Below the pieces are notes generated by a model. It had not been told where the DNA came from. It saw only the letters and a program-made list of their open reading frames with translations, and ran no database searches. Position numbers and translations under genes: made by a program. A DNA stretch of 64,000 nt from positions 62,001 through 126,000 of the forward strand of contig CAWFJE010000004.1 in assembly GCA_963816155.1 (NCBI GenBank), given 5' to 3'. Shown here in pieces: positions 8,647 through 17,721 of this stretch (its first letter is position 1; the number at the start of each line of letters is the position of its first letter). The stretch is from JAXGXJ01 sp963816155 (lineage in GTDB: Bacteria; Actinomycetota; Thermoleophilia; RBG-16-64-13).

Positions 8647-9330
8647 GTGACCCTCTTTGTCGCAGAGATCTTCGATTCACTCCAGGGTGAGGGCTTCTGG
8701 ACCGGGACTCCCATGACCTTTGTGCGCCTAGCCGGCTGCAACGCTTCCGACCTGGGCCTCGAATGCGTTAGTTGGTGCGACACTCCCGGCAGTTGGGATG
8801 CGGCTGGGGGAGAGCCGATGGAGGTGGAGGAGATCCTCGCGCTGGCTCACTACCCTCGCCTCTGCCTGACGGGCGGTGAACCTCTACTGCAGCTTGAGGG
8901 CATCGCTCGGCTGCTGGGGGCGGCCGAGCGTCTGGGCCTCGGTGTGCATCTGGAGACCAACGGGACCATCGCTCCCCGCTCCGCGCTGCGCGGTCCCCTG
9001 GAGCCGGCTTGGGCCACCGTGAGTCCCAAGCCGCCCGGCTTCCTCGTGGCCGCGGGGTGGGAGGGCCTGGTGGATGAGCTGAAACTGGTGGTCGACGACC
9101 GGCTCGACGCGGCCACCGCGGAGCGGCTGGCCGCGGCTCACCCCGGCGCCATCGTGTCTATTCAGCCCGAGTGGGGGGGTGCGGCTTCCCCGACGGTCGG
9201 CGCCGCGGCCGCCACCCCCATCGACGGGGCGACGTCCGGCGACAGCGCGGCCCGCGCCGTGGCCATGGTGATGGCTCATCCGGGCTGGCGTCTCTCGCTA
9301 CAGATTCACAAGCACCTCGGGATACGATGA
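8647..9330 (+). CDS. queE: 7-carboxy-7-deazaguanine synthase QueE (radical SAM)
   Basis: QueE rearranges 6-carboxytetrahydropterin to 7-carboxy-7-deazaguanine using S-adenosylmethionine and Mg2+. Near the N-terminus are SLQGEG (substrate site) and a cysteine motif: Cys31, Cys40 and Cys44, that is C-x8-C-x3-C. This differs from both C-x3-C-x2-C and the C-x14-C-x2-C variant known in some QueE proteins. CLTGGEPLLQ and LETNGT follow as expected, and the C-terminus ends in the usual QxHK. An Ala/Gly/Thr-rich insert near residues 178-200 is unusual. The GTG start follows GAGGAGG with ideal spacing. It is the last gene of the que cluster, 94 bp after queD. Confidence 0.92.
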   Translation: MTLFVAEIFDSLQGEGFWTGTPMTFVRLAGCNASDLGLECVSWCDTPGSWDAAGGEPMEVEEILALAHYPRLCLTGGEPLLQLEGIARLLGAAERLGLGVHLETNGTIAPRSALRGPLEPAWATVSPKPPGFLVAAGWEGLVDELKLVVDDRLDAATAERLAAAHPGAIVSIQPEWGGAASPTVGAAAATPIDGATSGDSAARAVAMVMAHPGWRLSLQIHKHLGIR

Positions 9331-9399
9331 ACGTGATCGAACGGCAATCCTGCGACGCGGCGCCGTGCAAGAATGGGCGGACCATGAGGAGTCTCAGAC

Positions 9400-10866
9400 A
9401 TGACGACCGAACTACATACACCTGCGACCGCTCACCGCACCGCCGCGCGGGGGTGCCACCGAGCCCTGGCGCCGGCCGCGCTTGCGCTTGTCCTCGCGCT
9501 GGCCATCGCCGCCGTCGGATGCTCCTCGGCAGAGACCTCGTCCACACTCGAGAGTGTATCGACCCCATCATCCAACGAGCCCACCACGGCTGTGCCAGCG
9601 AATTCGACCGTGACTGAAGCCGCCACCGCATTGGTCCAGCTTCTGGCCATGGGCGATTTCGCCGCCGCGGAAGGGCGATTCGACCCCACCATGAAGCAGG
9701 CTCTTCCCGAGGAGAAGCTTCGGGAGGTATGGACCCAGGTGGAGGGCCAGGCCGGAGCGTTCCAGGAGATCACCGGGGTCCGGGCAGAGAAGCAGGCGGG
9801 ATACGAAGTCGCCTTGGTCACCGCCCGCTTCGGCAGCACGTTGCTTGACTTGAAGGTCGTCTATGATGCCGACGGCCTCGTGGCGGGCCTCTTCTTCGCG
9901 CCAAGCCCCGCTACGGAGGGCTATGAGGCTCCCGCGTACGTCGACGAAACGGCCTTCAGCGAGCAAGAGGTCGAGATCGGCTCAGACCCGTGGAAGCTGC
10001 CGGGCACACTGACCATCCCCAACGGCGAGGGACCGTTCCCGGCCGTGGTGCTCGTGCACGGCTCGGGGCCCAACGACCGCGACGAGACGATAGGGCCCAA
10101 CAAGCCCTTCAAAGACCTCGCCTGGGGGCTGGCCTCGCTGGGCATCGCCGTCCTGCGCTACGAGAAACGCACCAAGCAGTACCAGGCGCAGATGGCGACC
10201 TTGGGCGAGTCCATCACCACCAAAGAGGAGGTCTTGGACGATGCGGGTGCCGCCGTGGACTTGCTCCGGGGCAGGGCCGAAGTGGACCCAGAGCAGGTGT
10301 TCGTCTTGGGGCATAGCCTGGGCGCGATGCTGGCTCCACGGCTTGCAGAAGCCACTCCGGGGATATCGGGAGTGATCATGATGGCGACTCCCGCGCGCCC
10401 GCTGGAGGAGCTCATAGTGGATCAGGTGGAATACCTTGCCGCGATCGACGGCGCTGTCTCACCCGAGGAGGAGGCGCAGCTTGCCACTCTGCGGGAGCAG
10501 GCGGCGCGGGTCAAAGATCCGAAACTTTCGTCATCCGTCCCCGCGGGCGATCTACCGCTGGGCATCGCGGCCCCATACTGGCTCGATCTGCGGGGCTACC
10601 ATCCGGAGCAGGTGGCCGCCGGTCTGTCGATGCCTCTCCTGGTGTTGCAGGGCGCCCGCGACTATCAGGTCACCACCGGCGATTTCGGCGCCTGGGAGAC
10701 CGCGCTGGCCGGTCATGACAACGCCAAGCTGGTGTTGTATCCCGACCTCAATCACCTCTTCGTGGTCGGCGAGGGGGCCTCGACTCCGGCTGAGTATGAG
10801 CAGCCTGGGCACGTATCCGAGCAGGTGATCTTGGACCTGAGTAGTTGGGTGAGGAGTCTGCCCTAG
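9400..10866 (+). CDS. Lipoprotein alpha/beta hydrolase with N-terminal DUF3887-like domain
   Basis: This is an exported hydrolase. After a basic N-terminus and hydrophobic segment, the lipobox AAVGC (Cys near residue 41) marks lipid attachment. Residues 70-165 look like a DUF3887 domain (MGDFAAAEGRFDPTMKQAL). Residues 190-488 are an alpha/beta hydrolase: VVLVHGSGPNDRDET holds the oxyanion region, GHSLG the nucleophile serine, GARDYQV the aspartate, and DLNHLF the histidine. This two-domain arrangement is known in secreted YqkD/BAAT-like hydrolases of Gram-positive bacteria; the substrate is unknown. GGAG precedes the ATG. Its stop abuts the stop of the convergent ABC permease. Confidence 0.88.
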   Translation: MTTELHTPATAHRTAARGCHRALAPAALALVLALAIAAVGCSSAETSSTLESVSTPSSNEPTTAVPANSTVTEAATALVQLLAMGDFAAAEGRFDPTMKQALPEEKLREVWTQVEGQAGAFQEITGVRAEKQAGYEVALVTARFGSTLLDLKVVYDADGLVAGLFFAPSPATEGYEAPAYVDETAFSEQEVEIGSDPWKLPGTLTIPNGEGPFPAVVLVHGSGPNDRDETIGPNKPFKDLAWGLASLGIAVLRYEKRTKQYQAQMATLGESITTKEEVLDDAGAAVDLLRGRAEVDPEQVFVLGHSLGAMLAPRLAEATPGISGVIMMATPARPLEELIVDQVEYLAAIDGAVSPEEEAQLATLREQAARVKDPKLSSSVPAGDLPLGIAAPYWLDLRGYHPEQVAAGLSMPLLVLQGARDYQVTTGDFGAWETALAGHDNAKLVLYPDLNHLFVVGEGASTPAEYEQPGHVSEQVILDLSSWVRSLP

Positions 10867-12486
10867 TCAGGCCTTCCGTTGCGCCACCAGAGCGCGCTGG
10901 AGGGCGACGGCGAGCACAGATAGAAGGCCGACGGCCTCGGCGAGAGTCAGTCCGATGGTGAGTCCGGACTTGCCGAGCAACCAGATGGTCAGCACGGTGA
11001 CAGCGATGCCGGCGATGGCCCAGACGGTCAACTGAAGGAGGACGATTATCCAGGAGAACCCCGTCGTGTCGAGGGCGACCATGTTCACGACGTTGTTCGA
11101 CACTCTTCCCCCTTGGCGGGCCGAGAGAGCGGCGGCGAGCGTCACCACGAACGACAGCGGGATGACGAGGATGGCGACGGTGGCCGTCGCCGGGCCGCTC
11201 AGGTAGCCCAGAGCCAGACCCCCGGCGAGAGCCAAGAAGCCGGGGACGATCATGAGAGCCGCGGGCAAAAGACAATGCAGCCACAGGATCTGCTCGAGGC
11301 GCCAGGGCAGGAGCACCTGGGGTGTTCGGGGCGCGTCCACCTCCATGCGCAGCGGCTCGAGCAGCGAACTGGCCGCGAGATAGAGCGCTACCGCCCCTGC
11401 CGCCATCGAGCCTATCTGGGTCGGTTGCACGGCGAGCAAGACCATGCCGGCGCCGGCCAACACCACTCCCCAACCGAGCCGCACCGGCGAGCGAAGAAGC
11501 GTGATGCCGCCGTGCCAGGGCACGATGAGAACGGGTCGGCGCGGCAGGTGAAGGCGCATCCGGCCTCCCCGCATGCGGGTCTTCGACTCGCGCCCGGCCA
11601 GATGAGCACTCCGGTAATCGAGTGCATAAAGACTAGCCACCGCCTGGGAGCGAGTGCGCGCGCGGACGCGGAAGCCCTCGATGGAGCAGTGGCCCGCGGT
11701 CCGGAACAGGCTTATCCCTCCGGCCAGGGCCAGAGCGCAGAGCAGTAGGAGGGCCACCGTCCCTGATGTGGTGCCGCTCGCTTCCTCCGCGAGGAACGCC
11801 CATCCCCAGGGCCCCGACCACAGCGCGATACGTCTGACGGTCTCACTGCTCGTCTCGGCAAGCGCCAGGAGGATGATCAGGCCGAGTGCGGGAAGGGTCA
11901 GACGCAGCACCCAGCGCGATGCCCAGCGCAACCGCTGCACATGCCAACTGCCGGCCACCACGAGAACCCCGAGAGCGAACCCGGCCAGAGCCGCCCCGCC
12001 GATGCTCGCACCCGAGTGTACCCCTGCGGATTCCAACCCTGCGACAAGGCCCCCCAAAGCCCCTACGACGCCCAGGAGCACAGCGGCCGTGGCCAAGCGC
12101 GGCAAGACCAAGTCGCGGCGTCGCAGCGGCGCCGGCAGAATGTGAAGACAGTCCGCCTCTGTGAAGGAGACGAAGCCCTGCACCGTGCTGTACCGGAAGG
12201 CGCCGAGGAAGAGCAGCAGGATGGCGGGAGCGCCCCAGAGGAAATCGTAGAAGGTGGCCACGTCCACGAACATCGACCCGGCCCGCTTGGAGATGCTCCA
12301 GAAAGAGGCGATGAGCACAGCGCCCGCAAAAGCGGCGATGTACAGGTTCTGAGCACGAGTAGCCCACGAGCGCCCGGGACGCAGGGAGCCAAGAAGCGCG
12401 AGCACGCCCTTGGCTGCTACCGGGCGCGTCTCCTCGTCGTCCGACCGGGGGACGAGCAGCACGCCCCGCGACGAAGGCTTAGGCAT
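10867..12486 (-). CDS. ABC exporter permease (ABC-2-like)
   Basis: This is a large integral membrane protein of 539 aa with about 12 hydrophobic segments, the size of permeases such as those paired with a single ATPase in Gram-positive exporters. No motif defines the substrate. The ATG at 12486 overlaps the ATPase stop codon by 8 nt (ATGCCTAA), with GGAGGGG upstream inside the ATPase gene, so the two are translated together; the longer upstream frame is rejected because it lies in the ATPase. A loop near residue 110 (SFTEADCLHILPAPLRRRDLV) is typical of the ABC-2 permeases in which a cytosolic loop meets the ATPase. Confidence 0.78.
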   Translation of the reverse strand: MPKPSSRGVLLVPRSDDEETRPVAAKGVLALLGSLRPGRSWATRAQNLYIAAFAGAVLIASFWSISKRAGSMFVDVATFYDFLWGAPAILLLFLGAFRYSTVQGFVSFTEADCLHILPAPLRRRDLVLPRLATAAVLLGVVGALGGLVAGLESAGVHSGASIGGAALAGFALGVLVVAGSWHVQRLRWASRWVLRLTLPALGLIILLALAETSSETVRRIALWSGPWGWAFLAEEASGTTSGTVALLLLCALALAGGISLFRTAGHCSIEGFRVRARTRSQAVASLYALDYRSAHLAGRESKTRMRGGRMRLHLPRRPVLIVPWHGGITLLRSPVRLGWGVVLAGAGMVLLAVQPTQIGSMAAGAVALYLAASSLLEPLRMEVDAPRTPQVLLPWRLEQILWLHCLLPAALMIVPGFLALAGGLALGYLSGPATATVAILVIPLSFVVTLAAALSARQGGRVSNNVVNMVALDTTGFSWIIVLLQLTVWAIAGIAVTVLTIWLLGKSGLTIGLTLAEAVGLLSVLAVALQRALVAQRKA

Positions 12487-13147
12487 CGCTGACGTGCCCC
12501 TCCGATATGTGAAGCACGCGCGTGGCCAGAGACAGGGCGAACTCCTGATCATGGGTCATGAGCAGGATGGCCCGGCGGTCTTCCATCGCTTCCGCCACCA
12601 GATCGTGTAGCGCCGTGATCGAAGCTGCGTCGAGCCCTATGGTGGGCTCATCCAGGACCAAGAGCGAGAACGGCCTGATGACCGCGCAGGCGATGGCCGT
12701 CTTCTGCCGCATTCCCCGGGAGAGTTGAGACGGGAAGTAATCCACCCGCTTGTCGAGCCCAAGCGAGCGCAACAGCGTGTCCCGGACTTCGTCGAGGTCG
12801 TCATCGGCGACCCCGTGCGCGGCGGCGACCAGTTGGAGGTGGTCGTAGACGGTCAGGTCCTGATAGAGAGCGGGGTTGTCGGGCACGTAGCTCAAGTGTC
12901 TGCGTGCGGCGATGGCGTCGGGCTCTCGATGGATGGAGAATCCGGCCACTTCGACCCATCCGCTGCTCGGCTCCTGAAGGCCGCATATGAGCTCGGCGGC
13001 GGTGGTCTTGCCGCTGCCGTTGGGACCCATCAGGGCGACGCACTCGCCCGCTGTGATAGTGAGATCGAGCGAGTCAAGGGCCGTCGCTTGGCCGTAGAAG
13101 CGGCTGAGGTTCTCACACTCGAGCATGGTAGTCACGATGCGATCCAT
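12479..13147 (-). CDS. ABC transporter ATP-binding protein
   Basis: This is the nucleotide-binding half of an exporter. Walker A is GPNGSGKTT, the signature is LSRGMRQK (the variant LSxGMxQ is frequent in ABC-2 exporters), Walker B is LLVLDEPT and the H-loop is MTHD. The length of 222 aa is standard. Two starts are possible: 13147, with AGAGGG too close, or the ATG eight codons later at 13126, which would begin MLECENLSRFYG as in most homologues. The permease follows with an 8-nt overlap. The gene pair has no extra components, so it is a minimal two-gene exporter of unknown cargo. Confidence 0.9.
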   Translation of the reverse strand: MDRIVTTMLECENLSRFYGQATALDSLDLTITAGECVALMGPNGSGKTTAAELICGLQEPSSGWVEVAGFSIHREPDAIAARRHLSYVPDNPALYQDLTVYDHLQLVAAAHGVADDDLDEVRDTLLRSLGLDKRVDYFPSQLSRGMRQKTAIACAVIRPFSLLVLDEPTIGLDAASITALHDLVAEAMEDRRAILLMTHDQEFALSLATRVLHISEGHVSDA

Positions 13148-13330
13148 CCCTCTCGATATCTTTCTCAGACTCGGCAGGTGCCTCGAAGCTGCGGCATCGG
13201 CCGTAAGGGGCCGCCCGACGCGACTGACATCATACCGCCCCCTGTCAGGTCTGTGGACGATCCTGGATACACGGCATAGTCGGGAGCGATGTCTCCAGTG
13301 CGGATAGGAGCGCCGCAGCAGTCTCGCCGG

Positions 13331-13981
13331 CTACCGCTGTCGGCTGAAGGCGGCCAGGTGATTCCGCGAACCATCCAGCAGGTTCTGTGCGACCTGGGCG
13401 ATGTCGTCGTGCGTGGTCGAGGCGATGAGCCGCTCGAGGTCCCCGATGTCCTTGTTCTCGATCGCCACTCCGACCTTGAGAGCCTCAGTCTCCGACGTGC
13501 GGCCCTGAGCTACCAGGGTGTCGAACAGGCTCTGGAGTTCCTCGTTGGAGAAGACGCCCACCTCGTTCGCGCCGACGGGGTCGGCCAGGCCGTAGCTGTC
13601 GACCAGGGTCTTCATGCTGGCCATATGCCGGCTCTCCGAGCGGCTGATGTTGTCGAACACCTTCGTTCCCCACTCCTCGTAGAGGACGGTGTAGACATCG
13701 TGGGCCAACTTCTCTTCCTCGCGGAGGTAGATGAGGGCCTCGGTATCTTCGTCGGTCAGGGGGGCTGCTTGGATGTCGGCGCTCGGATGGCCGTCGCCGG
13801 TCGCGACATCGACTGTCGAGGGGGCGCTGACTTCGGTGGCGCCCGCTTCCGTTGACGGGGCGCTACTGCCGACGGTCGTTCCCGCGTCCGCTTCGTCGCC
13901 ACATCCGACCGCCACCACCATCACCAACAGGACCGAGACAAGAGCCAGGACTACCGGCCACCTGCTTCGTTTCATGTTCAT
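13331..13981 (-). CDS. DUF2202 ferritin-like lipoprotein
   Basis: The C-terminal ~150 residues are a DUF2202 domain, a ferritin-like four-helix bundle: EEEKLAHDVY, SESRHMASM and SRNHLAAF supply the Glu and His residues expected at a di-metal site. The N-terminus has a hydrophobic segment with lipobox VAVGC and a Thr/Ser/Ala linker, so it should be anchored outside the membrane. Family members are mostly uncharacterised secreted proteins. AGGAG lies about 12 nt before the first ATG and a second ATG follows two codons later. It is monocistronic and convergent with nothing nearby. Confidence 0.88.
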   Translation of the reverse strand: MNMKRSRWPVVLALVSVLLVMVVAVGCGDEADAGTTVGSSAPSTEAGATEVSAPSTVDVATGDGHPSADIQAAPLTDEDTEALIYLREEEKLAHDVYTVLYEEWGTKVFDNISRSESRHMASMKTLVDSYGLADPVGANEVGVFSNEELQSLFDTLVAQGRTSETEALKVGVAIENKDIGDLERLIASTTHDDIAQVAQNLLDGSRNHLAAFSRQR

Positions 13982-14153
13982 CGTCGTCTTTCTCCTGCCC
14001 CGGCTCGCGAGGCTTGTCGATTGTGGGATGAAGGTACCCCGGCGACATGAGACGAGTGTTAGATACTGATGAGAGAAGGCTTATGCGGGGAACCAGTACT
14101 CCAGAGGCGGAGTCGGACCTCGCAGTGATGCAGATTCTCTACAGACAAGACCC

Positions 14154-14879
14154 ATGACCAGGCCACGCCTGGCAGCCTTGATATCCGCCACACTCGCTTC
14201 CGCAGCGGCCTTCCTGGTGGTCAGCCGGTGGGGCCTCTTGGGCACGGTCACGGGCGCGGCGGTCATCCCCTTGGTCTACACGCTCGTATCCCATTGGGCG
14301 GCCGAAGGTTTGGAACACCTGGGTATATGGATGCGTCGCCGCGTGCTTAGGCACGATGGTGTCGATGCCGTAACGGGTGATGCGGGCGATGCGGCGACCG
14401 GCCTCGTGCCGGCGGACTCAGCTACGTCAGGCTCAGCTACGGTGAACCTGCAGGCGCCGACAGACCCCCCTGTTGCCACGGACGCCGCCGCCGGAGGGCG
14501 ACCTCCGAAACGTGGGCCCTCGAAGATCCAGTGGTCGGTGGCGGCTTTCGCGTCCCTGGCCCTTGCGACCAGCATCTACGCCGTCGCGGTCTCGGGCCCA
14601 GCCGAGACGACGATTCTCAGGGAGAGAGTGGTGGAGAAGGTGGTGACCATCACCGTGCCAGGCACGCCTATCGCTGCACAAGTCTCGAACGCGGACGCTT
14701 CCACGAAGACCACTGTTCCACAAGACCCTACGACGGCGTCGACCGAGCCGGTCGGTACGACCTCCACTGAGGTCGCTCCGGGGACGGTCACCCCATCCAC
14801 GACCGCCGATACCGGTCAGGAACCGCCGGTATCCACCACGGACACGGCCCCTGCGACTACCACTACGTCGCTGCCGTAG
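14154..14879 (+). CDS. Membrane protein with long Thr-rich extracellular tail
   Basis: The function is not recognised. Residues 5-50 hold two hydrophobic stretches, a linker of about 70 residues follows, and a third membrane helix lies near 127-147 (AFASLALATSIYAVAV). The last ~85 residues are dominated by Thr, Ser, Pro and Val, the composition of O-glycosylated cell-wall tails. No ribosome binding site precedes the ATG. Base composition is like that of its neighbours. The short repeats of TTS and STT make alignment unreliable, so homology claims from that part should be ignored. Confidence 0.6.
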   Translation: MTRPRLAALISATLASAAAFLVVSRWGLLGTVTGAAVIPLVYTLVSHWAAEGLEHLGIWMRRRVLRHDGVDAVTGDAGDAATGLVPADSATSGSATVNLQAPTDPPVATDAAAGGRPPKRGPSKIQWSVAAFASLALATSIYAVAVSGPAETTILRERVVEKVVTITVPGTPIAAQVSNADASTKTTVPQDPTTASTEPVGTTSTEVAPGTVTPSTTADTGQEPPVSTTDTAPATTTTSLP

Positions 14880-15051
14880 GGCTCCGAGGGCACGGGCAGC
14901 GAGCCAGTCCGCAGCCGCGGTGATCTCTCCCACACCCGGGAACGTCTCTCACATCGGATTCGCCGCAATCGCTTGCAGGTGGTCACCGTTTCGCTGATGA
15001 TTAAGGAGCGCGAGACGCATCGACGGCCGAGGATCCACCAAAGGAGGCGAT

Positions 15052-15582
15052 ATGTCAGCTTCTATCCTTGTGGCCTACGCGACCCGCTCCGGCTCTACAA
15101 GGGAAGTCGCCGAGGCGATCGTCGCTGCCATCCGGGAGGCCGGCCCTACAGCGGAGATCGGGCCCCTCAGTGAGGTCGATACCCTCGAGGGCTACCAAGC
15201 CGTTGTCGTGGGGGCGCCCCTATACATGTTTCGCTGGCACAAGGACGCGCTCAAGTTCCTGAAGCGGCATCGGGAGGCTCTTCAGGACCGGCCGGTGGCG
15301 GTCTTCGCCTTGGGTCCGTTCAATGACGTGGAGAAGGAGTGGAACGACGTACGTGCCCAACTCGACAAGGCGCTGGCCAACTTCCCCTGGTTCGCGCCGG
15401 TCGCCGCCCGGGTCTTCGGCGGCAAGTTCGATCCCGCGACGCTCGGACGGCCGTACAACATACTCCCGGCCATGAAGAAGATTCCGGCCTCCGACATCCG
15501 CGATTGGGATGCCATCGCGGCCTGGGGAAGAGAACTGGCGGTGACGTTCGATCCCATGAGCGTGAGCGACTCCAGCATGTAG
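15052..15582 (+). CDS. Flavodoxin-domain protein
   Basis: This is a cytoplasmic FMN-binding protein of the flavodoxin_5/HemG-like class. The first strand and phosphate loop read VAYATRSGSTREVAE (residues 7-21), followed by VVVGAPLYMFRWHKDAL, which resembles HemG-type proteins and menaquinone-dependent protoporphyrinogen oxidases more than electron-carrier flavodoxins. The 176-aa length agrees. AAAGGAGG sits 5 nt before the ATG, one of the strongest sites in the window. It stands alone, so whether it acts in haem synthesis or as a general NAD(P)H reductase partner is unresolved. Confidence 0.88.
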   Translation: MSASILVAYATRSGSTREVAEAIVAAIREAGPTAEIGPLSEVDTLEGYQAVVVGAPLYMFRWHKDALKFLKRHREALQDRPVAVFALGPFNDVEKEWNDVRAQLDKALANFPWFAPVAARVFGGKFDPATLGRPYNILPAMKKIPASDIRDWDAIAAWGRELAVTFDPMSVSDSSM

Positions 15583-15621
15583 TCCTTTCTGATGGGTCAT
15601 CCCACTCGCTATTCAAGAGGG

Positions 15622-15627
15622 TAGAAT
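15622..15627 (+). promoter_or_regulatory. Putative -10 element
   Basis: TAGAAT lies about 49 nt before the ATG at 15676. No convincing -35 is visible 16-18 bp upstream. Confidence 0.3.
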
Positions 15628-15675
15628 CGTAGTGATGGCATGATTCCGCAAGACTGCGACTAGCAGGAGGATGAG

Positions 15676-16275
15676 ATGTCTCCCGATCAGTACGGCTCAG
15701 ATATCCCGCCCCAAGGTCAGGGCCAGGGAGTACAGCCCGAGAATGTCCCGCCGCAGGAGGCGCCGCAGGGGCCGCCGCCCGGTTATCCCCCGCCCGACCA
15801 TGCCCCACCGGGGACGCCCCAGGGCTACCCCCCGCCGGGATATCCGCCGGGGTCCCATCGCCGCGACCGCAGGCCTGAGAAGCAGAACGAGAAAGAGACC
15901 GAAAAGCAGCAGGAGAAGGGCAGGAACCTGGACGAGAAGTACAGGCGCAACCCGCTCAGGATCGTGTCCCTGTCCCTGTTCGTCATCTGGCTGGGCGTCT
16001 CGCTGCTGCTGATGAACACAGACGTCATCAAAGACGACAGCCAGGGCTGGGCCATCTTCGTCTGGGGCCTCGCGGCGATCGTCTTCGTGGAAGCGCTCAT
16101 ACGTCTGGCCGTTCCCAAGTGGCGCCGCTCGGTCATGGGCTCGTTCATCTGGGGAGCCATCTGGGCCGGGGTGGGCTTCGGCCTGTGGTTCGATCGCTGG
16201 GAGGTCATCGGGCCGCTCGTGATCATCGCGATCGGGCTGGCCATCCTGCTGGGGCGGCTCCTCCCGCGGAGCTAG
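15676..16275 (+). CDS. Pro-rich-tailed four-helix membrane protein
   Basis: The N-terminal 55 residues are rich in Pro, Gln, Gly and Tyr with PPPGYPPPDH and YPPPGYPPGS repeats, a likely disordered cytoplasmic tail that could serve as a docking site. Residues 60-85 are strongly charged (Lys/Glu). Four hydrophobic helices follow at about 95-115, 122-142, 150-172 and 175-197. GCAGGAGG precedes the ATG. No catalytic motif is visible. Similar Pro-rich plus membrane-domain proteins occur across Actinobacteria as uncharacterised proteins. Confidence 0.72.
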   Translation: MSPDQYGSDIPPQGQGQGVQPENVPPQEAPQGPPPGYPPPDHAPPGTPQGYPPPGYPPGSHRRDRRPEKQNEKETEKQQEKGRNLDEKYRRNPLRIVSLSLFVIWLGVSLLLMNTDVIKDDSQGWAIFVWGLAAIVFVEALIRLAVPKWRRSVMGSFIWGAIWAGVGFGLWFDRWEVIGPLVIIAIGLAILLGRLLPRS

Positions 16276-16331
16276 CCCGACTTCGTGCCGTCGCGTAGGC
16301 CGAGTTGCCTGCGGTGGCAGACGGGGGTCAC

Positions 16332-17549
16332 CTAGAGCCGGCCCAGGTTGAGCGTGGCCAACTCGTTCCAGCCGTACTCCAAGGTCGTGTGCCAGCTGTC
16401 GCGCCCGATGCAGCGGAAGTAGGGGGAGCGGAGCGCCTGGATGGTGTCGCCGATGCGGTAGCGGGCCAGGATGGGCGTGGAAACGACCAGACTGCCCCTC
16501 TCGCCGGGTCTCATCTCGTGGAGCATCTTGATGCCTGAGCGGGTCTGCACTTCGAAGAAGAACAGATCGTAGTTGGGGACCCAGGCCCTCTGCTCGTCGC
16601 GTTGCTGGCCGAACATGCCCTCAGTCGCGCCGTAGATCTCGCGGATGGCCACTGGTCCGTAGAGCGCCTTGAGCGCCGCGGCGTGGCGGGTGTTGATGCC
16701 GGGCGTGCTGCCCAGGGTCATGATCTGGGTCTTCCAGAGCTGCTTGGGGTAGACGTTGTGTCGTTTCTTCAGGTAGCGCCCGAACTGGAGTGCCGTCTGA
16801 CAAACGCCGCCCACTAGGGTCACGTTCTCGCCCCGGCATTTCTCGACTGCGAGCTCGAAACGGTTGTCCCAGTCCGCGCGGGTGATGCCACCGCCTAGAG
16901 TGTCGATCTCCTCCTGGGAGGGGACAGAGCGGATGGGCGTGAACTTCGACACATGCTTGGTGTAGATGCCGGAACTGTAGCCGTATTCCAACTCCCGGTC
17001 TCCCACCCGCACCGAACCGACTGTGGAGGGAAAGTTGAGGTTGAGGTTGATGCCGGCGAAGAGGTCGAAGCGCTTGGTGGTCGCGACATAGCCCAGCATG
17101 GCCCGGCCGGCGCTCACCCGCATGCGTAGGTCGGTGGGCGTCATGGGGATGAACTTGGGCTCGCCTTCGACGGTGCCTCGGGTGATGGCCCAGCCCACGG
17201 GTTCCTCGCTGAGGAGAAGGCCGGTCTCCCCGGCCATGACCGCGTCGATGAGAGGCCGGTAATGGTCATAGGTCATGACGGGGAACGACTGCCGGTAGGC
17301 GCTGATGACGCTCCGCCCGGACCCGTTGCCCGTCTCGGCCACGTCGCCGTCTGCCTGAAGCACTCGCTCGGCCCCTTGACCGGCGCCATAGGAGGTGCGG
17401 GAGTATTCGGAGAGGAGACGACGCAGCACCTCGAGTTGTGTCTCCATGGGATGCTCGACGGCCTGCTGCCAGGGGCGGAGTTGCTGCTCCAAGGCCTCGG
17501 CGGCCGCCGCCGCAGTGGCGCCCGGATCAGGGATGTGGCTTTCCTCCAT
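16332..17549 (-). CDS. GH3-like acyl-adenylating protein lacking the C-terminal lid
   Basis: This belongs to the GH3 branch of the ANL adenylate-forming family, which activates carboxylic acids with ATP for transfer to amino acids or thiols. The phosphate loop reads TRGTVEGEPKFIPMT near residue 122, a variant of the usual TSGTTSG-x-PK; YGATEGMF is the adenine-binding motif and YRIGD the ribose-binding Asp. The protein ends about 30 residues after YRIGD, so the C-terminal subdomain of GH3 enzymes is missing (405 aa against 500 or more). I use the ATG at 17549: TATGCT lies 6 nt upstream, a leaderless arrangement; a TTG at 17585 is the alternative. The substrate is unknown. Confidence 0.82.
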   Translation of the reverse strand: MEESHIPDPGATAAAAAEALEQQLRPWQQAVEHPMETQLEVLRRLLSEYSRTSYGAGQGAERVLQADGDVAETGNGSGRSVISAYRQSFPVMTYDHYRPLIDAVMAGETGLLLSEEPVGWAITRGTVEGEPKFIPMTPTDLRMRVSAGRAMLGYVATTKRFDLFAGINLNLNFPSTVGSVRVGDRELEYGYSSGIYTKHVSKFTPIRSVPSQEEIDTLGGGITRADWDNRFELAVEKCRGENVTLVGGVCQTALQFGRYLKKRHNVYPKQLWKTQIMTLGSTPGINTRHAAALKALYGPVAIREIYGATEGMFGQQRDEQRAWVPNYDLFFFEVQTRSGIKMLHEMRPGERGSLVVSTPILARYRIGDTIQALRSPYFRCIGRDSWHTTLEYGWNELATLNLGRL

Positions 17550-17555
17550 GGCTCC

Positions 17556-17561
17556 AGCATA
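17556..17561 (-). promoter_or_regulatory. -10 element for leaderless GH3-like gene
   Basis: On the minus strand TATGCT, then GGAGCC, then the ATG at 17549. The GGAG is too close to the ATG (2 nt) to be a good ribosome site, so a leaderless start is favoured. Confidence 0.45.
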
Positions 17562-17721
17562 CGGGGGCGGGAGCGCGACGGTCAACCGGTATAGACTGGG
17601 AGCGCGTGCGGGTACCTCCGCCGCCCCTCGCGCCCCTCGCGCCGTCGCGCCACTCGCTTTTTGGCGGCGTCCCTTCTAGACTTTCCTTCCATCCTGGGTC
17701 GAGGCGACGGAAGGAGGAGGC

